Part shown: piece after piece, positions 7,404 to 15,146 of the stretch | How the letters are laid out: each line of letters starts with the position of its first letter | Position numbering within the stretch: the first letter of the stretch is position 1 | NCBI GenBank assembly: GCA_036260805.1 | Contig: DATALZ010000031.1 | Span: 1-17,888 of the forward strand | Reading direction: 5' to 3' | DNA: 17,888 bases | Source: Thermocaproicibacter sp036260805 | GTDB lineage: Bacteria > Bacillota > Clostridia > Oscillospirales > Acutalibacteraceae | Made by a program: the position numbers and the translations under genes | Notes under the pieces: generated by a model | Told to the model about the DNA's origin: nothing | Database searches by the model: none | The model's input: the letters and a program-made list of their open reading frames with translations, nothing else

Positions 7404-8141
7404 TTATAATAGTCTCAGGCTCTGCGCGCTGATATACTCCTTCAGCTTTGCATACTTCGCCCGGCTCACCGGAAGAAATGTGCCGTCGTCCAAAATTGCC
7501 TCATAGGAGTTTCCAAACCGTGCGGACTGCACGCGCACAATTCTTGCTGCTGGAACCAGATAAGACTGATGCATCCGAAAGAAGTCGAACCCCGCAAACA
7601 TCGCTTCCAGCCGGTCCAGAGAGTAGTTGACCTTGTAGGTGTTTTCATCTCGGCAGTGAATCTCAACATAGTACCGTTCCTTAGAGATATACTGAATATC
7701 GCCCGGATCAAGCAAGGCAAAGCCAGAGCCTGTTTCGATCATAATTCGGGAAAGGCCCTGCTGCTTTTTCTGACTCTCTTCATAACGCTGGAACGTACGC
7801 TCCATCCGCAGCACGTCCACCGGTTTCGTCAAAAAATCCAGCGGTTCGTAGTCATAGCTCTTCGCGCCCAGATCGACATGGCCGGTAAGAATGACAACCG
7901 CCACAGACGGATAATTCCGATGGATATATTCGGTAAGAGTAAACCCGTTTCCGTGAGTCAGTTCAATATCCAGAAATGCCAATTGAATGGTCTGGTTCTT
8001 CAGAACGGCAATTGCTTCCTCTACGGTTTTGGCGCAGTGAATGTGCTCTTCGGAAACATAATTGGCAATGGCCTCTCGGGAAAGATACAAGGAATCTTCC
8101 TCATCATCCAGCAGTAAAATATCCAGTGTTTCCCATGACAT
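7404..8141 (-). CDS. LytTR-family response regulator
   Basis: A 245-residue protein when started at ATG 8139-8141 (MSWETLDILLLDDEED), with GGGAGG about 10 bases upstream. The longer in-frame version from 8243 reaches into the kinase gene and lacks a binding site. The receiver domain spans about residues 5-120: acidic Asp12/Asp13, phospho-acceptor Asp58 in LAFLDIE, Thr in VVILTGH, Lys in FLTKPVD. The LytTR DNA-binding domain spans about 132-240, with typical strands DIQYISKERYYVEIH and FFRMHQSYLVP. Such regulators (AgrA/ComE/VirR type) bind paired direct repeats. Candidate sites are at 7342-7374 and 10879-10908. It follows its kinase by 35 bp. Confidence 0.92.
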   Translation of the reverse strand: MSWETLDILLLDDEEDSLYLSREAIANYVSEEHIHCAKTVEEAIAVLKNQTIQLAFLDIELTHGNGFTLTEYIHRNYPSVAVVILTGHVDLGAKSYDYEPLDFLTKPVDVLRMERTFQRYEESQKKQQGLSRIMIETGSGFALLDPGDIQYISKERYYVEIHCRDENTYKVNYSLDRLEAMFAGFDFFRMHQSYLVPAARIVRVQSARFGNSYEAILDDGTFLPVSRAKYAKLKEYISAQSLRLL

Positions 8142-8176
8142 GTAGCGTTCTACCTCCCTCTGCGGCCCCGTGGACT

Positions 8177-9475
8177 TCAGACTGCTCCAACGTAGAGTTC
8201 CGGAATAGCGGCGATAAAATGGACCGTATCGCCCTCCACCCACGCGGATACCTCTCCGCCGACATGGTTTGCCAGCACGCGAATGCTGCTCAGGCCCACG
8301 CCGTCATGCCCGTATTTTGTTGTATAGCCCTGATTGAAAATTCTCTCCTGCCTGCGCTGAAACGCGTCCGGCTCTGCAATCCGGTTGCTCACCCGGATCA
8401 TACAGAACTCGCCTCGTTTGAAAATGCTTAGCTGAATTCCGGAAGATCGGTCCTTCAGCTGCTTCATCTCATCGACGGCATTCTGGAGCAGATTGCCAAT
8501 AATCTTGTTCGTCTCGTATACATTTGTTGCTACGTGCGACAAATTATTCCGGATATCCACATCCAGCCTGATTTTCTGCTGAACCGCAAGCGACCTGTAG
8601 TAGTCAATCAAGGCTGCGATTGCGGGGTCCTTTACCGGTAGAATTGAATTCATGGCGGTTGTATCTGCCGTCAGAGCATTCACGTATTTGAGACACTCGT
8701 CCCATTTTTTCTGCCGAATCAGGCTTGCCACCGTCTGGACGTGGAGATTATAGTCGTGCCGCTGCGAGCGCACCATATTCATAAAGGTGTTCATTTCGCC
8801 ACGGTACTCGTATTCCGCGGTAAACATTGCTTTTTTACTGCTGTATTCCACGAGCAACGGCATTAGCCACAGGAACCCCCAGAAAACAGTCAAGGCCAGC
8901 ACCATCTGCGCTGCAAATGCGGGAACGGTCTGAATCGGGATGAGTGGGAGAACTGCCGCCATGAGGATTGCAGCCGCCCCGGCCGGAAGGTAGAGATGCT
9001 TGGGCCGGATTTCATATTCGCCGTCTTGCGTTTCCTCACTTTGTTTCTCAAATTTCAGTCGCCAGCCTTCCGGCATGGAAAGCTTAGGGAACAAAAGCAA
9101 GGCAAGCGGAAACGCCAAATAAAATATCATGCAGTAAAGCCAAGCAGGAAGATCCGCTTGACATACTGCGTACAGGTTCTTTTCAAATACAGCGTATAGG
9201 CCGCCCGCAGCCACAGAGACACAAAAGGCGAGCAGACCGTCCCCGAGCGGCCTCTTTTCCAAAAAGAGAAAGAGCGCTCCGAGGACCGCACAGACCAGGC
9301 AGACGCGCACGATAATCCAAAGATTCGGCAGCAACACAAGCATGCCCGCCCCGAGCAACGCGGCAAGCATGGTTTCCAAAAGAACTGTTTTTCTTTTCGC
9401 ATGTAAAAACAAGAGGCCTGCCGCCTCTGCTGAGAAAAAGCCCGTCAAACAACAGAGCAGTTTCCAAATAAACAT
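8177..9475 (-). CDS. Membrane sensor histidine kinase, GHKL/AgrC-like
   Basis: A 432-residue protein from ATG 9473-9475, which has AGGGGG four bases upstream. A TTG 18 bases earlier is open but poorly placed. The N-terminal half is a multi-span membrane sensor, with roughly six hydrophobic segments between residues 1 and 210. A coiled linker follows, then the H-box SQRHDYNLHVQ with His240, the N-box NLLQNAVDE (Asn332) and the G-box GHDGVGLSS. The RHDYxxH motif is typical of the HPK10/AgrC-like class that pairs with LytTR regulators, and its partner follows directly. Agr-type kinases sense peptides, but no agrB/agrD or small precursor gene is visible here, so the signal is unknown. Given the redox genes around it, a thiol or envelope signal is possible (inference). 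Confidence 0.9.
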   Translation of the reverse strand: MFIWKLLCCLTGFFSAEAAGLLFLHAKRKTVLLETMLAALLGAGMLVLLPNLWIIVRVCLVCAVLGALFLFLEKRPLGDGLLAFCVSVAAGGLYAVFEKNLYAVCQADLPAWLYCMIFYLAFPLALLLFPKLSMPEGWRLKFEKQSEETQDGEYEIRPKHLYLPAGAAAILMAAVLPLIPIQTVPAFAAQMVLALTVFWGFLWLMPLLVEYSSKKAMFTAEYEYRGEMNTFMNMVRSQRHDYNLHVQTVASLIRQKKWDECLKYVNALTADTTAMNSILPVKDPAIAALIDYYRSLAVQQKIRLDVDIRNNLSHVATNVYETNKIIGNLLQNAVDEMKQLKDRSSGIQLSIFKRGEFCMIRVSNRIAEPDAFQRRQERIFNQGYTTKYGHDGVGLSSIRVLANHVGGEVSAWVEGDTVHFIAAIPELYVGAV

Positions 9476-9479
9476 AAAT

Positions 9480-9561
9480 CCCCCTGTCGTCAATCATACC
9501 AAGACCTGATCATTCGCATCAATAACAGATGAAGGTTCTGGCAGCATCTTGACGCAGGGGG
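9480..9561 (-). promoter_or_regulatory. Long-range inverted repeat covering the kinase ribosome binding site, with an internal promoter
   Basis: On the minus strand, CCCCCTGCGTCAA (9561-9549) is complementary to TTGACGACAGGGGG (9493-9480) apart from one bulged base; 55 nt separate the arms. The downstream arm contains the kinase ribosome binding site. Between the arms lies a candidate promoter: TTGATG (9522-9517), an 18-bp spacer, then TATGAT (9498-9493). Transcripts reading through from the TSCPD gene would carry both arms and could hide the binding site. Transcripts from the internal promoter would start within the second arm and leave it free. The promoter and the switch are predictions. 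Confidence 0.4.
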
Positions 9562-9568
9562 AATGAAA

Positions 9569-9832
9569 TCAATCCTGACCGTTCTCGCTCAAGGCTTGCT
9601 CCACAGCCAACGCAAGTTGGCGTGGGCAGGAATTGCCGTCGCGGCAGTTGACATTTTTCAAGCGACGGACGAGGTCTTTTGCATTTAGCCCCTCCGCCAG
9701 AATGGCCACGCCTTTGGTGTTCCCTGCGCAGCCTCCGGTAAACTTCACGTGATGGACATAGCCGTCCACCAGATCAAATTCAATCTTCTGACTGCAAACC
9801 CCTTCGGGCGTATACTCCACATGTTTGTACAT
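9569..9832 (-). CDS. TIGR03905-type TSCPD domain protein
   Basis: An 87-residue protein from ATG 9830-9832. The in-frame ATG 18 bases upstream falls on the ribosome binding site itself (GGGAGAAG). The whole protein matches the small TSCPD family: YTPEGVCSQKIEFDL near the start, FTGGCAGNTKGVA in the middle, GLNAKDLVRRL, then the signature NSCPRQLALAV. The Cys residues at about 13, 35, 63 and 69 are the conserved set and suggest metal binding or thiol chemistry. The biochemical role of the stand-alone family is not established. The related domain occurs at the C-terminus of B12-dependent ribonucleotide reductases. It lies 26 bp after the trigger-factor-like gene and shares its promoter. Confidence 0.88.
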   Translation of the reverse strand: MYKHVEYTPEGVCSQKIEFDLVDGYVHHVKFTGGCAGNTKGVAILAEGLNAKDLVRRLKNVNCRDGNSCPRQLALAVEQALSENGQD

Positions 9833-9858
9833 TATTATATCTTCTCCCATTTATTCAG

Positions 9859-10773
9859 TCAAGATAATTCTGTTTCAAATTGGACCAGTGACTGGTAGTA
9901 GGCCTTCAGTGATCCTACGGCGTATTGCAGGTAAAATGGCTCGAGAGCGGTTTCCATCAAACCTTCAGCTTCGATCTCTGCTTCATTTTTCTCCCACACT
10001 GCGGTGTAGTAACTGAGGATTTTCGTACGTTCCTCCGGAGAGATTCGCTTGTGATCGCGCTGGGCCAGTGCATGGCCCAGAAGCAACAAGATAAAGCTCT
10101 CCCGATTGTCTGCGGCAAAGAGTGCCTCACACTCAGCCAGAGAATGCGTCCCGTGATCACCGTAGGCCAAAAGCAAACGTTCTTCAGCGTTGCCGGTAAT
10201 TTTGTCTATCATCTTTTTCTGCCGTTGGTTAAAGGCATCCACTTCCGCTGAGTCAAGCTCCACTTCAATCAGTTTCGTCAGCTTTGCCAGCAATTTCACC
10301 TGTAGTGCAGAAAAGACGCGCCCGGAGATTTCCTTGCCATGGAGCGCAACATAGTTCCGGCGGTAGTCGTTTTTAGTATGAATATCCGGCAGTCCAAGCT
10401 TTTCAATATTTTCGTTGGTGAGTTCCATCTCAACCGGCCGCGCAACAGACAGAATCTGAATTGCAGATGTCTCGCCATTGATGTCCGCTTCCAATGCTTG
10501 CCCGGGATGGCAGGCCATTAAAGCTGCTTCCAAGTCGGGAAAATGGCGCCCGCCCAGCTCGACGTGGAGTCGCTTTGGCTCTCTGATGCCAAACGAAGCC
10601 TCTGCGAGGACGTAATCCCACTTCTGCGCCGGGCCGTCGACCGGGACAACCTTTCTGTGCTGATCCAGCACTGTCTTATAAACCGTTTTGTCGGAAAGTT
10701 TAATCGTACAATTGACAGCCGGAATCTGCAGCTGCGCAAAATCCGGGATCCGAATGATATGGGAAACGCTCAT
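9859..10773 (-). CDS. Trigger-factor-like protein (degenerate FKBP domain plus helical C-terminal domain), copy 2
   Basis: A 304-residue protein from ATG 10771-10773, with AAGGAG six bases upstream. The upstream in-frame ATG at 10821 has no binding site. The layout matches the gene at 2186-3094: an unconserved N-terminus, a shortened FKBP-like domain at about residues 52-112 (KWDYVLAEASFGI, HVELGGRHFPDLEAALMACH, INGETSAIQIL), then a helical arm with charged coils. DLEAAL and NGET/KGET occupy matching places in both proteins. The flap and the aromatic active-site segments of real FKBP domains are not evident, and the ribosome-docking signature is absent. It is divergent enough that a plain annotation might be hypothetical protein. 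It is the first gene of the minus-strand cluster, divergent from the reductase-like gene. Confidence 0.6.
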   Translation of the reverse strand: MSVSHIIRIPDFAQLQIPAVNCTIKLSDKTVYKTVLDQHRKVVPVDGPAQKWDYVLAEASFGIREPKRLHVELGGRHFPDLEAALMACHPGQALEADINGETSAIQILSVARPVEMELTNENIEKLGLPDIHTKNDYRRNYVALHGKEISGRVFSALQVKLLAKLTKLIEVELDSAEVDAFNQRQKKMIDKITGNAEERLLLAYGDHGTHSLAECEALFAADNRESFILLLLGHALAQRDHKRISPEERTKILSYYTAVWEKNEAEIEAEGLMETALEPFYLQYAVGSLKAYYQSLVQFETELS

Positions 10774-10839
10774 GTTCCGCTCCTTTTCTTCCATCCATTT
10801 TGACAGGTGTTGCAGTATCACTCTGTAAAGTTAATCTTC

Positions 10840-10868
10840 ATTATAAGGCAGGCTCAGTTTGAATACAA
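10840..10868 (-). promoter_or_regulatory. Promoter of the trigger-factor-like/TSCPD unit
   Basis: On the minus strand, -35 TTGTAT (10868-10863), 17-bp spacer, -10 TATAAT (10845-10840). The perfect -10 and the spacing support it. The start would be near 10833, giving a leader of about 60 nt before the ATG at 10773. Confidence 0.62.
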
Positions 10869-10878
10869 CGGAGTCCTT

Positions 10879-10908
10879 CTAAACGGTCGAATTTCTGTGA
10901 CAATCTGT
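10879..10908 (-). promoter_or_regulatory. LytTR-type binding site pair (9-12-9)
   Basis: On the minus strand, ACAGATTGT (10908-10900) and ACCGTTTAG (10887-10879) are separated by exactly 12 bp. The second fits the published LytTR box pattern [TA][AC][CA]GTTN[AG][TG] at every position; the first differs at one. The pair sits 10 bp upstream of the -35 of the trigger-factor-like promoter, the usual place for an activating LytTR dimer. The same stretch also holds a TGACA-N3-TGTCA dyad at 10898-10910, which could bind another factor. Confidence 0.5.
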
Positions 10909-10961
10909 CAAAGCAGCCCGCAATTCGGTATTCCAGATGCGCAATCCTGTATGTCGGCAGG

Positions 10962-10991
10962 TTGGACAAACAATTGCGTCTATCGTATAAT
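10962..10991 (+). promoter_or_regulatory. Promoter of the thioredoxin-reductase-like gene
   Basis: Plus strand: -35 TTGGAC (10962-10967), 18-bp spacer, -10 TATAAT (10986-10991). The gene start is 48 bp downstream, with GGGAGGAG ahead of the ATG at 11039. It diverges from the promoter at 10840-10868, so a regulator bound between them could act on both. Confidence 0.62.
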
Positions 10992-11038
10992 CTCATTATC
11001 ATTAAGTGTTATCGAATCTTCTATGGGAGGAGATCCAT

Positions 11039-11899
11039 ATGTTTGACTCCGTAATTATCGGTACCGGCCCCGCCGGCCTTTCTGCCGCTTTAACGCTGAA
11101 GCTGCATCAGAAATCAATTGCCTGGTTTGGCAACAGGCAGATGAGTGACAAAATTCGGAAAGCAGAACTGGTTTTGAATTACCCCGGCGTTCCCGCTGTG
11201 ACCGGAGCGGAGTTGGCAAACCGATTTTCCACTCAGGCTGAGAAAATGGAACTGGAGATTACGGAGAAAATGGTGAATTCCGTCATGCGGATGAAGAACC
11301 ATTATTATCTTATGGCGGAAAACGAATTGGTCGAAGCAAAAACGGTCATTCTCGCCACTGGCGTTACAAACATGGCCGCCTTTCCCGGCGAGGCGGAGCT
11401 GTTGGGAAGCGGCGTCAGCTATTGCGCAACCTGCGACGGAACACTCTACCGTGGAAAAACAATCGCAATCGTCTCCACTTCACCGCGTTTTGCGCATGAT
11501 GTAGATTATCTTGCCGATCTTGCGGGGAAAGTATATTTTTTCCCTGACTACAAGACGGAGCAGTCGCTGAAAGAAAATGTGGAACAAGTGCGGCAGGGAA
11601 TTGTCGCGGTGTTGGGCGAAAAGCGAGTGAGCGCCCTGCAGCTGAAGGATAGCCGGGAACTGCCGGTAGACGGGATATTCTGCCTGCGAGACGCAATAGC
11701 GCCCACAACTCTTCTGCCCGAACTTGCACTGGAAAAGGGCCATATCGTGGTGAATCGGCAGATGGAAACCAATCTCACCGGTTGCTTTGCTGCCGGTGAC
11801 TGCACCGGAACTCCCTATCAGTTTGCAAAAGCGGCTGGGGAAGGAAACGTTGCGGCGCACAGCGCCGTTCGCTACTTGGCCGAAGCAGAAAAAGAGTAA
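11039..11899 (+). CDS. Thioredoxin-reductase-like flavoprotein lacking NADPH-binding motifs
   Basis: A 286-residue flavoprotein from ATG 11039, with GGAGGAG seven bases upstream. The FAD site is intact: GTGPAGLSA (residues 8-16), ILATGV and the C-terminal GDCTG with Asp254. The redox pair is Cys129-Ala-Thr-Cys132 in CATCDG, identical to bacterial thioredoxin reductase. The NADPH domain is abnormal. The expected GGGDSA is replaced by STSPRF (146-151), and the HRRxxxR patch after the next strand by FPDYKTE. Loss of both motifs is the hallmark of the ferredoxin-dependent (FFTR) or otherwise NADPH-independent clostridial relatives, so ferredoxin or another donor is likely (inference). The thioredoxin at 1858-2181 is a natural partner. 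It diverges from the trigger-factor-like gene. Confidence 0.87.
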   Translation: MFDSVIIGTGPAGLSAALTLKLHQKSIAWFGNRQMSDKIRKAELVLNYPGVPAVTGAELANRFSTQAEKMELEITEKMVNSVMRMKNHYYLMAENELVEAKTVILATGVTNMAAFPGEAELLGSGVSYCATCDGTLYRGKTIAIVSTSPRFAHDVDYLADLAGKVYFFPDYKTEQSLKENVEQVRQGIVAVLGEKRVSALQLKDSRELPVDGIFCLRDAIAPTTLLPELALEKGHIVVNRQMETNLTGCFAAGDCTGTPYQFAKAAGEGNVAAHSAVRYLAEAEKE

Positions 11900-12020
11900 T
11901 ATCAAGCAGCGGAATTAACGCGGATTTGCCGAAATGGTAAAACACTTGTTCTCCTTGCAAAAGTTGTTATAACACATTCACTTTATTGAACAAGGTTATG
12001 TTCGGCTAATAAATAATGCG

Positions 12021-12058
12021 GCGGGAGAGCGCGCCTGAGCGGCACTCTCCCGCTTTTT
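12021..12058 (+). terminator. Intrinsic terminator between the reductase-like gene and the M16 protease
   Basis: GCGGGAGAG (12021-12029) pairs perfectly with CTCTCCCGC (12045-12053) across a 15-nt loop, followed by TTTTT (12054-12058). It probably ends the reductase-like transcript. It ends only 21 nt before the protease ATG, so no promoter can lie after it, and the protease must rely on read-through or on a promoter ahead of the hairpin. Weak candidates are TTGTTC-N16-TATAAC at 11946-11973 and TTGAAC at 11987-11992. Confidence 0.82.
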
Positions 12059-12079
12059 AAAAGGAAAAGGAGACAGGTT

Positions 12080-14977
12080 ATGATTTTACAGAAAAAGCAG
12101 TTTGGCTTTTCTCTTCTGGAAAAGCGGCCTCTTGCAGAAATCAGCGCCGTTATGTACCGCTTGCGTCATGACCGCACTGGGCTGGAACTGGTGTGGCTCA
12201 AGCGCGACGCGGAGAACAAGACGTTTGGCATAGCATTTGAGACGCTGCCTTGGGACGATACCGGCGTTTTTCATATTTTGGAGCACTCCGTGCTCTGCGG
12301 CTCCAAGCGGTACCCTGTGAAAGAGCCATTTGTGGATCTGATGAAAAGCTCGATGAACACGTTTCTCAATGCAATGACCTTTTCGGATAAGACCTTCTTC
12401 CCCATTTCCAGCAAAAACGGACAGGATTTTTTTAATCTGTTGCGAGTCTATCTGGACGCAGTGTTTTCACCCAATATCTACGAAAAGCCGGAAATATTCC
12501 GGCAGGAGGGATGGCACTACGAATTTGGCCCCGCTGGAGAACCCGGTTATCAAGGTGTTGTCCTCAATGAAATGAAAGGCGCTTTTGCCGATGAGCAACA
12601 GCTGCTGGAAGCAGCCATGAATCAGGCGTTGTTTCCCCAGACATCCTACCGTTATGTCTCCGGCGGCGACCCGGAGAAAATTCCGGACCTGACATACGAA
12701 GCGTTTATCCAAAGTCATCGCACCTTTTATTCTCCTTCCAACGCCTATGTGTTTTTAGACGGCGACGTGGACATTCAAACTGTTTTGCAGATTCTGGACG
12801 AGGAATATCTTCGCGACATGGAACCCGGCCGGCGGTTTGAACCCCCGGCTTATCAGGCGGCGGTGAACGGGGGTAGCCGGCAGATTACTTTTGAAATAGG
12901 CGCAGAGGAGGATATCTCTCGCCGTGCGGGCATCGCATGGGGACGAGTCATCGGCAGCTACGAAGACAGAGAAAAGCTGGTTGCAATGCAGATTTTGGCA
13001 GACGTGCTATGCGGTGACAATCAGTCTCCGCTGAACAAGGCCATCCTGTCCGCAGGTCTGGCAGAGAGTGTCTCCATGGAAATTCAAAGCGGAATTTTAC
13101 AGCCGTGGGCTCTGCTGCAGCTGCACAATCTGGATGTATCCCGTCTGGAAGAGGCCAAGAAATTTCTCTTTGAAGAACTGGAAAGACTGGCGGCTGAAGG
13201 ACTCAACCATGAAAGGTTGAGAAGCTCCATGGTAAATCTGGAGTTCCAACTGCGGGAACGGGATTATGGCACAATGCCGCAGGGGCTGGTTTTTGGAATA
13301 CAGACGCTGGAGAGCTGGCTTTACGGCGGCGACCCAGCAGCTAATCTGACAATTGGTACACTGTTTGGAAAACTGCAAAAAGATTTGGACGAGGGATATT
13401 TTGAAAATCTGATTCGTCAGGTACTGTTGCAAAACAACCACTGCTGCGAAATCAAAATGATTCCTTCCAAAAACGCTGGCACATTGCGAAGAAAGAAAGA
13501 AAAAGCACGTCTGAAACAAGAATCAGCTTTTTGGGATGATAAGAAAAGAAAGGAACTTAAGGAACAGGAAGCAACGCTTCTTCGCGTACAGCGTGAAGAG
13601 GATACACCAGAAAATCGCAGTTTACTGCCGCATTTAAAGCTGTCGGATATTTCTAACATGCCGGAACAGATTCCCGCAGTAAAGACGGAATCAGCGGGCA
13701 TTCGCCTGCTCCGCCATCCTATCGACTGTAACGGCATCACATATTTTACGCTTTATTTTGATTCAGAGGTCTGTACGGCAGAGGAACTCTCGTGTCTGTC
13801 GTTCCTCTGCCACCTGATTGGACAGCTTGACACAACCGACCACACTGCAGAAGAGATTGCCTCAAGGACAGGCCTCGTCTGCGGCAGCCTGCAGCTGCGC
13901 GTAATGTCTTTCAACCAAGTCAACGACTGTCAGGGCCGTGCTACCAAACTGTGCCTTATGTGCAGCACTCTGACCAAAAACGTTGGAGCCGCCGTTGAGC
14001 TTGTAACGGAGCTGCTCACACAGACGAAATTTGAATCAGAGGATGCTGTTTGCAATATTCTGCGACAGATAAAGATGCAGATGTTCCAGCAGATCGTGAT
14101 GTCTGGCTCCGAAGTGGCGGTTGGGCGAATCAATGCGCAAACCTCTGCAGCAGGTGCGGCGGAGGAATACGCAAACGGATTTGCCTTCTATCAATGGCTG
14201 TGTAAGGAGATGCTTGCCAAAGAATGGAAAAGGCTGCTGGGGCAATGTAAAGAACTGGCGTCCCGCATTTTCAAGAAGGACAGGCTTACACTCAGCGTGA
14301 CTGGTGTCGGCAATGGTGTGGAGGAGAGAGTAGCGAAACTTTTCGCACAGAAGCTTCCAAATGGGGGGAATTCAATCTGTGCGGCGGAAATGCGTCCCTG
14401 GGGTGTTCGCCGGGAAGCCATTCTCATTCCTGGCGACATCTCATTTGCCGTCGCAGGCGGAAACCTGTCATCCTGCGGACGCAAATATTCGGGATCCATG
14501 CGGGTCGCAGCACGCATCATCAGCCTTGCCTACTTGTGGAATGTCATCCGTGTACAGAGCGGTGCCTACGGCACCGGCTTAAGAGTGCGGCCCTTCGGTT
14601 TGATGACCTGTTATTCTTATCGTGATCCCAATGCGGCGACTTCTCTGGATAGCTACCAGAAAGCTGGGGCCTTTCTGCGCAGGATCAGTATGGACGCAGA
14701 AAATCTGACAGACTTCATCGTTAGCGCGGTGGCGGAAACATCTCCTCTTTTGCCTCCCCGCATGAAGGGTGCAGCCGCGGACGCAGATTACTGGTGTGGT
14801 ATTTCCTATGAAATGCGCTGTAAGGAAAGAAATGATATACTAAAAATCACACCGACCGCACTGAAGGAGCAAGCGGACGATATGGAAAAAGTCATACAAT
14901 GCGGCGGTGTCTGCATCATTGGCGCAAAAAAGCAGGTAGAAACCTGTGGGCCACTTGATCTGCTAGAAAATTTATAA
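12080..14977 (+). CDS. M16C zinc metallopeptidase (presequence protease/insulinase family)
   Basis: A 965-residue protein of the full four-domain M16C length, from ATG 12080 with AAGGAG seven bases upstream. The inverted zinc motif is HILEH: zinc ligands His65 and His69, catalytic Glu68. The third ligand is Glu164 in VVLNEMKGAF, the same spacing as in presequence protease. Other family marks are PVKEPFVDLMKSSMNTFLNA after the zinc site, SYRYVSGGDP, the central M16C-associated region with its charged coiled hinge (about 460-500), and the C-terminal substrate-clamp sequence QSGAYGTGLRV with SYRDPNA. No signal peptide, so cytoplasmic; such enzymes degrade short unfolded peptides in a closed chamber. 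It stands between the redox flavoprotein and the cysteine desulfidase. A link to the folding/export cluster is possible but not shown. Confidence 0.95.
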   Translation: MILQKKQFGFSLLEKRPLAEISAVMYRLRHDRTGLELVWLKRDAENKTFGIAFETLPWDDTGVFHILEHSVLCGSKRYPVKEPFVDLMKSSMNTFLNAMTFSDKTFFPISSKNGQDFFNLLRVYLDAVFSPNIYEKPEIFRQEGWHYEFGPAGEPGYQGVVLNEMKGAFADEQQLLEAAMNQALFPQTSYRYVSGGDPEKIPDLTYEAFIQSHRTFYSPSNAYVFLDGDVDIQTVLQILDEEYLRDMEPGRRFEPPAYQAAVNGGSRQITFEIGAEEDISRRAGIAWGRVIGSYEDREKLVAMQILADVLCGDNQSPLNKAILSAGLAESVSMEIQSGILQPWALLQLHNLDVSRLEEAKKFLFEELERLAAEGLNHERLRSSMVNLEFQLRERDYGTMPQGLVFGIQTLESWLYGGDPAANLTIGTLFGKLQKDLDEGYFENLIRQVLLQNNHCCEIKMIPSKNAGTLRRKKEKARLKQESAFWDDKKRKELKEQEATLLRVQREEDTPENRSLLPHLKLSDISNMPEQIPAVKTESAGIRLLRHPIDCNGITYFTLYFDSEVCTAEELSCLSFLCHLIGQLDTTDHTAEEIASRTGLVCGSLQLRVMSFNQVNDCQGRATKLCLMCSTLTKNVGAAVELVTELLTQTKFESEDAVCNILRQIKMQMFQQIVMSGSEVAVGRINAQTSAAGAAEEYANGFAFYQWLCKEMLAKEWKRLLGQCKELASRIFKKDRLTLSVTGVGNGVEERVAKLFAQKLPNGGNSICAAEMRPWGVRREAILIPGDISFAVAGGNLSSCGRKYSGSMRVAARIISLAYLWNVIRVQSGAYGTGLRVRPFGLMTCYSYRDPNAATSLDSYQKAGAFLRRISMDAENLTDFIVSAVAETSPLLPPRMKGAAADADYWCGISYEMRCKERNDILKITPTALKEQADDMEKVIQCGGVCIIGAKKQVETCGPLDLLENL

Positions 14978-15146
14978 AGAAAATCCAGATTCAAAAGACG
15001 ATATAAATCTACCCGCGCAGCATTGAATCAATATTGCGATGATTTTCGTTTTCCTGCGCCTCTGGAAAAGATGCGGGCGACGAAGGCGGCGATTTTTGGG
15101 CGCTGTGAGCTGTTTTATCAACCGATAAGAACAAGGAGTGATCTCT

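Noticed and set aside
7231..11038. Search for a signal or bacteriocin precursor (agrD-like or double-glycine leader) near the sensor kinase
   Set aside because: No short frame with a ribosome binding site, a leader motif or an adjacent agrB was found in the gaps at 7231-7403, 9476-9568 or 10774-11038.
11918..12010. tRNA-like stretch beginning GCGGATTTGCCGAAATGG
   Set aside because: The start resembles an acceptor and D-arm, but there is no complementary 3' acceptor strand, no proper anticodon stem and no T-arm at the right distance.
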